DNA of 7,524 bases, taken from NCBI GenBank assembly GCA_014729315.1, contig WJKD01000565.1:1-7524 (forward strand). The letters are read 5' to 3'. Shown one piece after another: positions 1 through 5,873 of the stretch (its first letter is position 1; every line of letters begins with the position of its first letter). Under the pieces are notes generated by a model that saw nothing but the letters and a program-made list of their open reading frames with translations, had not been told where the DNA came from and did not search any database. The translations under genes and the position numbers were made by a program. This DNA is from Promethearchaeota archaeon. GTDB lineage: Archaea > Asgardarchaeota > Lokiarchaeia > Sigynarchaeales > SOKP01.

Positions 1-258
1 ATTGGAAGGTGATTAGAAGATATATACCATTACTGAGTATTAATATTCTTAAACTAATAGGATATTACTTCTTTCAATTCACTATTTTTACTATTGCGAG
101 AAATCTATATTAGTCCTCCAAATATTCTCATACACAACACATTTAAATATTAGGGGAACTAAAGTTAGCTTTAAATTAAGTTAATTCATATCATCAGTAT
201 CTAAGGAAGTATTTTTTTTCTATTAATTTTTATTCTTTTCATGTCCGACATTATTTTT
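1..258. other. AT-rich flank without a convincing gene
   Basis: This stretch left of the insertion sequence is very AT-rich. I find no complete coding region with a plausible start. One frame on the plus strand is open from the window edge to a TAG at 111-113 (36 codons, hydrophobic and aromatic, ending in ARNLY). It could be the C-terminal tail of a gene lying to the left, but it is too short to call. A T-rich stretch at 211-240 could terminate such a transcript. A small 5-bp stem (TAAAG/CTTTA, 160-173) is probably chance. Confidence 0.4.
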
Positions 259-274
259 TCCTGTTTGACGCACC
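259..274 (+). repeat. Candidate left inverted repeat of the IS
   Basis: TCCTGTTTGACGCACC matches the complement of 1685-1700 (TCCTAATTGACTGAAC) at 11 of 16 positions, including TCCT and TTGAC. It starts just where AT-rich flank gives way to GC-richer element DNA, 15 bp before the transposase stop codon region begins. With no target duplication seen, the call is weak. Confidence 0.25.
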
Positions 275-288
275 ACCGGTAATTTTCT

Positions 289-1569
289 CTATGCTTCGAG
301 AAACAGCTCTTCTAAAGCGTCCTGATTGCATTGTAAGGTCCACTTTTGTGTTTTACCTCCTTTTTTACGGCATTTTGTGAGGTACGCTCTATTGATCTTC
401 CACGAATTATAGAGCAGCATGCGAACCAGCAGGTCTAAATAGCGCGTGTTATCGTATTTTGACTTCCAACGCCGCCCCATCCGATTTAAGTCGGAAAACC
501 CCGTTTCGATAGACCATCGTTTTTTATAAAATTGAGAAGTGCGGGACGCCCACGAGCTCTTGTCTCCCCTCGGTTTTTGAGTAGTCATTACAGCATAGAT
601 AAGCTTCCGGGCATCGTCTAAAGTGAGCTTCCCTTTTTTAAACTCTCGTCTGACTTCTGAAAGAGAACGACCCTTTTTTGTCTTTAATAACACATACAAA
701 GACTGGGAAAATTGCGATTTTCCACCGGGAGAGCTTGATATTGTATATCTTCTAATTCTTTTTCCCGTTCCTTTCAGATATTCTTCAATCATCGCGTTAA
801 TTTTTTTATACGACTTAGAAGGAATTAAAACCTCTGCTTTTAGACTTTTAATCTCGGTTAAAAGTTCAGCTTGATAAAATTCTCGGTCTATCATCACGTA
901 TCTTAACTCAAACCCTAAACTAATTAAATGTTCGAGAAATTTGATAATTGCGGGTATCTTTGATTGCCCCTTCGCCACGTGCTCTAATCCCGCAAAAAGG
1001 TGAGTTCCCCTCGACAAAATCGAGAATCCTAAGTAGTGCCTCATTTTACTCGTGCCCTTCCCCCGATTAGTCCCTTTAATCATTTTATCTCTCCGTTTCC
1101 CGTAATAAGAATGTTCTGTAAAGTCAATTAGCACGTTGACCTTTCGTGAAATGAGATGTAACCTTAAGGCTTCCTGCAATTGATAGTCTAAACACGCGCG
1201 CAGGATTGCTTTTGCTTTTTCGAGACCAATGCGGCGTAAAAGCTTGTTTACTTCGGTTTGGTGAGGTACCGTGCGTTTCTTTCGCCCATCGGCGTACTTT
1301 TTCTGTTTACCTTTTTTCTTATTCAAGAAATACTTGTTCAACCTTTCGCTGGCACTATCTATGGATCTGCCGGTAATTTCGGAATAAAAAAAGACCCTAA
1401 GAAAGTCCTCAGCGTCGTATCTTGCGTTTTTTGCCTTTCTCCACCACCACATGTGAGATGCGATTTGATCACAAAAGTATTTAAAAAAAGCAAGCATATA
1501 TTCATTTGAGAAAAGTGGTTTAAGCTCTGCTTCCAGATCTGAAAGTGGAGATAAATATTGTACTTGCAT
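289..1569 (-). CDS. DDE transposase, IS4 superfamily (ISH3-like)
   Basis: Cut-and-paste transposase of 426 residues, full length for the IS4/ISH3 group (about 400-450). It would bind the element ends and catalyse strand transfer with an RNase H-like DDE domain. The catalytic triad is visible: D149 in LIDFTEHSYYG, D228 in MIDREFY, and E355 in YKKRWSIETGF, the Y-x2-R-x3-E signature of IS4 transposases. The final Lys of the usual YREK signature is Asn (N362). A basic stretch (residues about 83-100, KKKGKQKKYADGRKKR) in the N-terminal half may contact DNA. The ATG start is supported by a TATA-like ACTTATAAG 27 bp upstream or, alternatively, by a weak GTGGT ribosome site. No frameshift or internal stop is present, so the protein may be active. 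Family is known from the motifs; the ISH3 assignment is inference. Confidence 0.85.
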   Translation of the reverse strand: MQVQYLSPLSDLEAELKPLFSNEYMLAFFKYFCDQIASHMWWWRKAKNARYDAEDFLRVFFYSEITGRSIDSASERLNKYFLNKKKGKQKKYADGRKKRTVPHQTEVNKLLRRIGLEKAKAILRACLDYQLQEALRLHLISRKVNVLIDFTEHSYYGKRRDKMIKGTNRGKGTSKMRHYLGFSILSRGTHLFAGLEHVAKGQSKIPAIIKFLEHLISLGFELRYVMIDREFYQAELLTEIKSLKAEVLIPSKSYKKINAMIEEYLKGTGKRIRRYTISSSPGGKSQFSQSLYVLLKTKKGRSLSEVRREFKKGKLTLDDARKLIYAVMTTQKPRGDKSSWASRTSQFYKKRWSIETGFSDLNRMGRRWKSKYDNTRYLDLLVRMLLYNSWKINRAYLTKCRKKGGKTQKWTLQCNQDALEELFLEA

Positions 1570-1592
1570 ACATTAATATAACCACTTTTCTC
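1508..1592. repeat. 13-bp perfect inverted repeat spanning the transposase start
   Basis: GAGAAAAGTGGTT at 1508-1520 is the exact reverse complement of 1580-1592. The right arm lies 11 bp upstream of the transposase ATG and the left arm inside the coding sequence (codons for Lys17-Ser21). The arms are 59 bp apart. If the transcript includes both arms, they would form a stem enclosing the start codon; otherwise they could be paired protein-binding sites used for self-repression. Confidence 0.55.
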
Positions 1593-1600
1593 TTATAAGT
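1592..1600 (-). promoter_or_regulatory. Candidate TATA box of the transposase gene
   Basis: Read on the minus strand, ACTTATAAG is centred about 27 bp before the ATG. That spacing would give a transcript starting at or next to the start codon, a leaderless mRNA. It adjoins the right arm of the 13-bp inverted repeat, so a protein bound there could block the promoter. Confidence 0.35.
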
Positions 1601-1625
1601 TTTAAGGTAGATTTCCATTGGAAGT

Positions 1626-1658
1626 AAAAATGAAAAAAGTATTCTTAAAAAATAAAAA
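1626..1658 (-). terminator. Cluster of oligo-T tracts downstream of the dehydratase operon
   Basis: Four A-runs of 5-6 (1626-1630, 1633-1638, 1647-1652, 1654-1658) read as U-runs in a leftward transcript, about 115-145 nt beyond the operon stop codon. Archaeal RNA polymerase commonly stops at such U-rich tracts without a hairpin. If the IS right end is correct, the terminator lies inside the element's non-coding end. Confidence 0.35.
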
Positions 1659-1684
1659 TTAGAATTAATCTTTAATTAAAAACG

Positions 1685-1700
1685 GTTCAGTCAATTAGGA
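1685..1700 (-). repeat. Candidate right inverted repeat of the IS
   Basis: Partner of the left candidate end. Read inward from 1700 it gives TCCTAATTGACTGAAC. The stretch 1681-1700 is less AT-rich than the surrounding spacer, as expected for a functional end, but it lies 116-131 bp from the transposase start, which is long for this group. Weak call. Confidence 0.22.
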
Positions 1701-1770
1701 TTTAGAGATTTACTTCCTTTGAAACTGAACTTGGAAATTTATAAAATAATTAATATCAGTAATTTCTGTT

Positions 1771-2328
1771 CTATTTAAATAATTCGATTATTGCATACCC
1801 CGGACTACATATTTTCTCTCGAAAAAGCAAAACTCCTTCATCAACTTCCTTAGATTTAACATCTTTAGGCATTTGATCCTTTTCTGGAATATCGTTTCTC
1901 TCAACCGCTTCATATTTTTTAATTATTTTTCCATTTTTTTCTAAATGGATTTTAGTAACTGTTTTCTGAAATACGTCAAAGTAAATCCTTTTGTTCTTAA
2001 TTTTTTTAACAATTGCTTCTGTAATTAATTTATCTCCTAATCTTACAGGATGTCTCATTTCTACCCCTACTTTTAAAATTTTTCCATATTTTTCCCTCTG
2101 TAGAAAATCATCAAGAAGCTTTGTAATAAATCCAAAACTAAATAATCCATGAGCAATAATCCCTGTATGTCCTGCTTGCTTCGCAAATTTATCGTTTTCG
2201 TGTATAGGATTTGACGCTAATTTCGCAAAGCCCCCTAATTTAGAATATTCCTTTATTAGTTCTCTATTGATATTATCGAACTCATCCTTAATTTTTTGTC
2301 CTATAGTGATATCTTTACTTTCCACCAC
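1771..2328 (-). CDS. MaoC-like enoyl-CoA hydratase/hydroxyacyl dehydratase subunit (HadB-like)
   Basis: Hot-dog-fold protein of 185 residues related to (R)-specific enoyl-CoA hydratases and mycobacterial HadB, which add or remove water at the 2,3 position of acyl thioesters. The hydratase segment lies at residues 37-70: NPIH (40-43), then HG (60-61) and GF (66-67). In the family the signature is D-x-N-P-x-H, with Asp and His catalytic (D31 and H36 in Aeromonas PhaJ). Here His43 is kept but the Asp position is Ala38, so normal catalysis is doubtful. Residues about 140-185 form a C-terminal tail beyond the core. The start is GTG at 2328, 8 nt after a strong AGGAGG; a second in-frame GTG follows at once. 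The gene begins one base after the upstream stop codon, so translation is coupled to the partner subunit. The hydratase fold is confident; the activity is not. Confidence 0.8.
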   Translation of the reverse strand: MVESKDITIGQKIKDEFDNINRELIKEYSKLGGFAKLASNPIHENDKFAKQAGHTGIIAHGLFSFGFITKLLDDFLQREKYGKILKVGVEMRHPVRLGDKLITEAIVKKIKNKRIYFDVFQKTVTKIHLEKNGKIIKKYEAVERNDIPEKDQMPKDVKSKEVDEGVLLFREKICSPGYAIIELFK

Positions 2329-2329
2329 T

Positions 2330-2830
2330 TTAATAACCTCCTGGGGCGATGGTTGCGATTGATTTTACTTTGCAGACTAATTCTCCATTCTGATTTTTTA
2401 CGGTTTGGAAGATTTCTCCAAATAATCTCATTTTTTCATTTACCCAAAGATTTCCAATCTCACCATTAATAGTGAGAACATCTCCTGGTTTAATTTTTAC
2501 ACATCCCTCCCAATCATATTCATTCGCAGCATGAAGTAACTTTTTATAATCTAGTAAAAATCCTCGTTTTTTGCCGTCTTGCTCGAATGAAATCGTAGCC
2601 ATATTAACATATAATTTCGCAGAAAAGGCATTTGCAAAAGCAGGACAAGCTATGATTTCACTCTCTTCGGGCCCAACATATTTTGGATCTTCAATTCCAA
2701 AACATTTTGCAAATCTTACCATATGTTTATATTTACAACGAAATCTTACCGATCCAGGAATCTCCATACCCGATACGCGATTAATTAAAAACTCAGCATT
2801 TTTTTTTATCTCTTCTGGATCCATTTTCAT
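2330..2830 (-). CDS. MaoC N-terminal/FAS1-like dehydratase subunit (HadA-like)
   Basis: Protein of 166 residues resembling the non-catalytic hot-dog half of heteromeric dehydratases (MaoC_dehydrat_N type, as in mycobacterial HadA). In those enzymes this subunit pairs with a MaoC subunit and shapes the acyl-binding tunnel. Family features, numbered from ATG 2830: R/K-rich YKHMVRFAKCFGIEDP (34-49), CPAFANAF (62-69), LLHAANEYDW (98-107) and PGDVLT (115-120). The C-terminal strand contains QNGELVCKVKSIATI. A TTG nine bases upstream would lengthen it by three residues, but ATG 2830, 9 nt after AGGATGG, is preferred; ATG 2824 is also possible. It is the first gene of a two-gene minus-strand operon, and its last codons (APGGY) encode the ribosome site of the next gene. 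Family call is good; the pairing is inferred from gene order. Confidence 0.8.
   Translation of the reverse strand: MKMDPEEIKKNAEFLINRVSGMEIPGSVRFRCKYKHMVRFAKCFGIEDPKYVGPEESEIIACPAFANAFSAKLYVNMATISFEQDGKKRGFLLDYKKLLHAANEYDWEGCVKIKPGDVLTINGEIGNLWVNEKMRLFGEIFQTVKNQNGELVCKVKSIATIAPGGY
2337..2342 (-). promoter_or_regulatory. Strong Shine-Dalgarno for the HadB-like gene
   Basis: AGGAGG on the minus strand, 8 nt before the GTG start at 2328. It lies inside the last codons of the HadA-like gene, overlapping its Pro-Gly-Gly codons. It decides the GTG start and indicates coupled, roughly equal synthesis of the two subunits. Confidence 0.8.
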
Positions 2831-2839
2831 TTTAATCAA

Positions 2840-2846
2840 CCATCCT
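2840..2846 (-). promoter_or_regulatory. Ribosome binding site of the HadA-like gene
   Basis: AGGATGG on the minus strand lies 9 nt before ATG 2830 and overlaps the region just before the alternative TTG. This spacing favours ATG 2830 as the true start. Confidence 0.5.
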
Positions 2847-2916
2847 ATTTTGGGTTTTTTATCTAAAATTTGGATTCTATTTTAATTAATTTCATGTATA
2901 ATTATGATACTTTGAT

Positions 2917-2926
2917 TATTTTATAG
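2917..2926 (-). promoter_or_regulatory. Candidate TATA box of the HadA/HadB-like operon
   Basis: CTATAAAATA on the minus strand. A start about 25 bp downstream would fall near 2895 and give a leader of roughly 65 nt that carries the AGGATGG ribosome site. It lies in the 207-bp region shared with the divergent ligase gene. Confidence 0.45.
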
Positions 2927-3010
2927 TTATCATTCTCCAAAATCGGAAGCATATTATCTTGTTTTTAAACTTTTATATAGGTTTAGCTTGGATATATTAA
3001 ATAGAAATAT

Positions 3011-3019
3011 TTTAAATTA
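3011..3019 (+). promoter_or_regulatory. Candidate TATA box of the acyl-CoA ligase gene
   Basis: TTTAAATTA ends 18 bp before the ATG. No Shine-Dalgarno is visible before this ATG, so a leaderless transcript is likely. A better-looking TTTATATA at 2972-2979 would instead start transcription near 3002 and leave a leader of about 35 nt. Either may be used. Confidence 0.35.
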
Positions 3020-3037
3020 ATATTTTAAGTTTTAAAA

Positions 3038-4765
3038 ATGGCGAAAAATGATATGACTATGTATGAAAAACGTTTTTGGATGAAAAATTGGGATCCAGGA
3101 ATTAATGATCTTGATCCTAAGTTATGGGATAAAACCTTTATAGAGGCTTTAAGACCAACCTTTTCAGATTTTTCAGATAAAGTAGCTTTTGTATTTTTTG
3201 GTATTGAATTTACTTTTGGACAAATTGATAGTTATTCAAATCAATTTGCAAACATGCTAATTGAAAGCGATTTCCGAAAAGGAGATATAATCGGTATTAA
3301 TTTACCAAATATTCCCGAATGTGTTATTGCGTATCTTGGTACTTTAAAAGCGGGATGTGTTGCTTCAGGTATTTCACCTCTTCTATCAGATATCCAAATG
3401 GAATATCAATTAAAAAATTTAGGTGAAGCGGGAAGTAAGGTTGGGTTAGTTACGCTAGATGTTATATTTGCAAATAGAGTAGTTAAATTTGCTTCTGAAA
3501 TGTCTCATTTAAAGTTAATCGTAACCACGAATGTCGGAGGATTTCTACCTAAATACAAGCGGATATTAGGTAAGATTTTTAAAAAAATCCCTTCGGGAAA
3601 GGTTTATCCAATTCCAAATAAAATCAATCTAAGTTTCGAAAGCATTTTAGATCAATATTCTTCTAGTGAACCACCTATCGAATTAACTCCGGATGATATT
3701 GCGTTTATCCTTTTTACCGGAGGAACCACGGGTCAACCGAAAGGAGCAACTCTAACTCACAGAAATGTAGTATGTGACTTGATCATAGTCTCATCCTGGC
3801 TTGGCTGGCAGAGAGGAAAAGGTTTCGCAGTAAGTGGATTTCCCTTTTTTCATATGGGAGGGCTTTATTTTCTGGAACACTGTTTATATTTGGGATGGGG
3901 TCAATGTTTAATCCCCAATCCTCGAGATGTCGATTTTATAGTTAACCAAATAGAAAAATACAAACCCACTGCTTTAGTAAATGTTCCTTCACTATTTCAA
4001 ATGCTACTAAAAAACTCAAAATTCAGAAAATTAGATCACTCAAATGTGATAGGCTGTATTTCAGCAGCCTCACCTTTTCCTAAAGAATCGCAAAAAGAGT
4101 TAGAAAGCGTAGTTGGAAAGGGAAAATTAATAGAATGTTATGGATGTACGGAATCAACCGCATTAACTACTATGAATCCATCGGAAGGTAAAAAAAAATT
4201 AGGATCGGTTGGTTTACCTATGACAAACATAGAATTGAAATTAGTAGATCCTTTAACTAAAAAAGAAGTACCATTAGGTAAACCAGGAGAGATTTGTGTG
4301 AGGGGCGATATGGTGATGAAAGAATATTATCAAAAACCAGAAGAAACGAAAAAAGCAATTGATAAAGATGATTTCTTACATACAGGCGATGTTGGCATTA
4401 TGGATGAAGATGGCTACGTAAAAATAGTAGACCGAACTAAGGACATGATAATTGTAAGCGGATATAAGGTATATTCTTCAAAACTAGAAGATATCCTTAC
4501 CAAGCATCCCGCCATTGACAACATCGCAGCGATTGGCGTTCCTAATCCTGAAAGACCGGGATCTGAGCTTGTAAAAGCATATGTAATGATTAATCCGAAA
4601 TATGAATATAAAGACGAAGAATCTTTAAAAGAAGAAATTATCATTTACGCTAAAGAACATTGCGCTCCTTTTGAAGTACCCAAGATAATAGAATTTCAAA
4701 AAGAATTACCTTTGACGATAATAGGAAAAATAGATAAGAAGATTTTAAGGTCAAAAAACAAATAA
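3038..4765 (+). CDS. FadD-like long-chain acyl-CoA ligase (AMP-forming)
   Basis: ANL-superfamily adenylating enzyme of 575 residues, the usual length. It would activate a carboxylic acid with ATP to acyl-AMP and then to acyl-CoA in the cytoplasm. Motifs in order: P-loop TGGTTGQPKG (227-236); acid-pocket segment GFPFFHMGG (267-275); YGCTE (368-372); HTGD (448-451); DRTKDMIIVSGYKV (465-478), the hinge between the two domains; and near the C-terminus GKIDKK with catalytic Lys564. The N-terminal FWMKNWDPG resembles the opening of bacterial FadD proteins, favouring a fatty acid over acetate or an aryl acid. All key residues are present. It is transcribed away from the HadA/HadB-like operon, so the two units share a control region and may process the same acyl chain. 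Exact chain length cannot be read from sequence. Confidence 0.9.
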   Translation: MAKNDMTMYEKRFWMKNWDPGINDLDPKLWDKTFIEALRPTFSDFSDKVAFVFFGIEFTFGQIDSYSNQFANMLIESDFRKGDIIGINLPNIPECVIAYLGTLKAGCVASGISPLLSDIQMEYQLKNLGEAGSKVGLVTLDVIFANRVVKFASEMSHLKLIVTTNVGGFLPKYKRILGKIFKKIPSGKVYPIPNKINLSFESILDQYSSSEPPIELTPDDIAFILFTGGTTGQPKGATLTHRNVVCDLIIVSSWLGWQRGKGFAVSGFPFFHMGGLYFLEHCLYLGWGQCLIPNPRDVDFIVNQIEKYKPTALVNVPSLFQMLLKNSKFRKLDHSNVIGCISAASPFPKESQKELESVVGKGKLIECYGCTESTALTTMNPSEGKKKLGSVGLPMTNIELKLVDPLTKKEVPLGKPGEICVRGDMVMKEYYQKPEETKKAIDKDDFLHTGDVGIMDEDGYVKIVDRTKDMIIVSGYKVYSSKLEDILTKHPAIDNIAAIGVPNPERPGSELVKAYVMINPKYEYKDEESLKEEIIIYAKEHCAPFEVPKIIEFQKELPLTIIGKIDKKILRSKNK

Positions 4766-4817
4766 GAGAATAAAAATACGCTTAGATCAAAGATTAGAAT
4801 AAAACAAAAAACAAATA

Positions 4818-4822
4818 TTTTT
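4818..4822 (+). terminator. Weak oligo-T terminator after the ligase
   Basis: A run of five T lies about 50 nt beyond the ligase stop codon, with no hairpin before it. It is the only T-run nearby and is plausible as an archaeal U-tract terminator but is short. Confidence 0.25.
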
Positions 4823-4885
4823 CTCACCTTAAATTGACTCAGCTTCTCTTATGAGGGCGGTATAAGGTAAATCCTAATAATAAAG

Positions 4886-4917
4886 AAAAAAATTTTAATA
4901 ATATTAGAAAAAAAAAA
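4886..4917 (-). terminator. Oligo-T terminator of the peroxiredoxin gene
   Basis: On the minus strand, runs of ten T (4908-4917) and seven T (4886-4892) begin 11 nt past the peroxiredoxin stop codon. No hairpin is needed for archaeal termination at such tracts, so this is a strong candidate. Confidence 0.6.
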
Positions 4918-4928
4918 TTATATTCTAA

Positions 4929-5591
4929 TTAATCGTATTCAAGCGATTTATAACAAAACCACCAATCGTAACAATTGTATGCTTTTAGTCTCTCTTCGGC
5001 GGTCTTTTCGTCTGAGGCAGGAGGGATTATCACTTGTTTTCCAATCAATTCGTTTTCAGGCCAATTCGCTGGTGTAGCAACTTTTTCTTGGTCAGCAGTC
5101 TGAAGAGCTTTCACGGCTCTTAGTATTTCGTCCATGTTTCTCCCGATCTCTTGAGGATAATATAAAATTAGCCTGATAATCGCATTAGGGTCGACTAAAA
5201 ATACAGCTCTAACCGTATTGGTTCCTTTTCCAGGATGAACCATACCCAAGGCATTCGCAACATCGCCGTGATCTGCAATAATGGGAAATGGTATTTTTAC
5301 TTCGAGATTGTCTTTAATCCATTCAACCCATTTAAGGTGAGCAAATACTTGATCAATTGATAATCCTATTAATTCGCAATTAAGTTTTTGAAAATCGTTG
5401 TGTCGCTTGGCAAACGCGAAGAATTCGGTAGTGCAAACCGGTGTGAAATCAGCGGGATGACTAAATAACACGAACCATTTTTTTTTGAACTCGTTCGGTA
5501 ATTTAAGCGTTCCGTGTGTAGTTTTCACTTCTATTTCGGGAAATTTATCTCCAATTAGGGGAATACCCACTGGGGATGTAGTTTTACTCAT
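4929..5591 (-). CDS. Peroxiredoxin, archaeal 2-Cys type of the Prx6 family
   Basis: Thiol peroxidase of 220 residues that reduces hydrogen peroxide and organic hydroperoxides in the cytoplasm. The active site is [12 protein letters not shown] with peroxidatic Cys53, Thr50 and Pro46; Arg128 in NTVRAVF completes the site. The C-terminus holds CYDWWFC (Cys207 and Cys213), the CX5C of the Aeropyrum pernix ApTPx group, in which one of these cysteines resolves the sulfenic acid. An extra cysteine sits at position 72. Length and layout match that group, which forms ring-shaped oligomers. The ATG start has GGTGA 8 nt upstream (5600-5604) and a TATA element 50-60 bp upstream. It is a single-gene unit, divergent from the 7-TM gene. 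No reductase partner is next to it. The annotation is confident. Confidence 0.93.
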   Translation of the reverse strand: MSKTTSPVGIPLIGDKFPEIEVKTTHGTLKLPNEFKKKWFVLFSHPADFTPVCTTEFFAFAKRHNDFQKLNCELIGLSIDQVFAHLKWVEWIKDNLEVKIPFPIIADHGDVANALGMVHPGKGTNTVRAVFLVDPNAIIRLILYYPQEIGRNMDEILRAVKALQTADQEKVATPANWPENELIGKQVIIPPASDEKTAEERLKAYNCYDWWFCYKSLEYD

Positions 5592-5643
5592 TTTTTATTT
5601 CACCACTTTTCAAATTTCGATTCTTTAATTCTAAACTTTTTTC

Positions 5644-5653
5644 TTATAAATAT
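5644..5653 (-). promoter_or_regulatory. Candidate TATA box of the peroxiredoxin gene
   Basis: ATATTTATAA on the minus strand, about 57 bp upstream of the ATG, would give a leader of about 30 nt that includes the GGTGA ribosome site. The same bases read TTATAAATAT on the plus strand, so the box could also drive rightward transcription. Confidence 0.45.
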
Positions 5654-5697
5654 TTATTCCTACTTTCAAGAGGTTAATAATTCGGTTTCGTCTTTTT

Positions 5698-5711
5698 CGA
5701 GGGACCTCTCG
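5698..5711. repeat. Small GC-rich palindrome in the divergent spacer
   Basis: CGAG (5698-5701) pairs with CTCG (5708-5711) around GGACCT; alternatively GAGG/CCTC pair around GA. It stands out as GC-rich in an otherwise AT-rich spacer and lies about 45 bp upstream of the peroxiredoxin TATA element, where an operator could sit. Short, so possibly chance. Confidence 0.25.
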
Positions 5712-5732
5712 CTTTGAAAATTAGTTGTTATT

Positions 5733-5757
5733 AAGAATAGAAAAATGGTCTATTCTT
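5733..5757. repeat. 8-bp perfect hairpin followed by T-run
   Basis: AAGAATAG (5733-5740) and CTATTCTT (5750-5757) are perfect inverted repeats around a 9-nt loop. On the plus strand a run of five T follows two bases later (5760-5764), so the unit resembles an intrinsic terminator for a short rightward transcript; it could equally be an operator. Confidence 0.45.
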
Positions 5758-5773
5758 CCTTTTTATGTACCTA

Positions 5774-5797
5774 AATCAAAATTTAAGTGTTTTGATT
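5774..5797. repeat. Second 8-bp perfect inverted repeat
   Basis: AATCAAAA (5774-5781) and TTTTGATT (5790-5797) are perfect inverted repeats with an 8-nt loop. The site lies about 75-100 bp upstream of the 7-TM start and about 40 bp centre to centre from the first hairpin. It may be a dimeric regulator's site; AT-richness raises the chance level. Confidence 0.35.
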
Positions 5798-5842
5798 CTA
5801 ATTTCGGTAATATTTATTGATCAGACAAATTCAAGCTAAAAA

Positions 5843-5853
5843 GATTTAAATTA
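5843..5853 (+). promoter_or_regulatory. Candidate TATA box of the 7-TM gene
   Basis: GATTTAAATTA ends 20 bp before the ATG and shares TTTAAATTA with the ligase promoter at nearly the same distance. No Shine-Dalgarno precedes the ATG, so a leaderless transcript is likely. Confidence 0.4.
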
Positions 5854-5873
5854 CTTTAAGTTAATATAAAGAT

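Larger units (their letters stand above)
259..1700 (-). mobile_element. Insertion sequence, IS4/ISH3-like (limits tentative)
   Basis: A single intact DDE transposase gene stands alone between AT-rich spacers, as in a simple IS of about 1.4 kb. Its coding DNA is visibly richer in G and C (for example 540-570 and 1190-1240) than the neighbouring genes, which fits foreign origin. The proposed ends are an imperfect inverted repeat of pattern TCCTNNTTGACNNANC, 259-274 on the left and 1685-1700 on the right. I could not find a clear target-site duplication beside these ends, so the limits are a suggestion. The element sits downstream of the dehydratase operon and interrupts no visible gene. Confidence 0.5.

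Noticed and set aside
623..874. Plus-strand open frame inside the transposase
   Set aside because: It lies wholly opposite an intact gene with catalytic motifs and has no recognisable protein features. The same applies to plus-strand frames at 1258-1509 and 2571-2885 and a minus-strand frame at 4414-4644.
2837..2839. TTG at 2839 as start of the HadA-like gene
   Set aside because: ATG follows three codons later with better spacing to AGGATGG.
3008..3028. Direct repeat ATATTTTAA twice before the ligase start
   Set aside because: Low-complexity AT sequence; the 12-bp period is not supported by a third copy.
4827..4868. ACCTTA/TAAGGT inverted repeat between ligase and peroxiredoxin
   Set aside because: Only six base pairs with a 30-nt loop and no following T-run; expected by chance.
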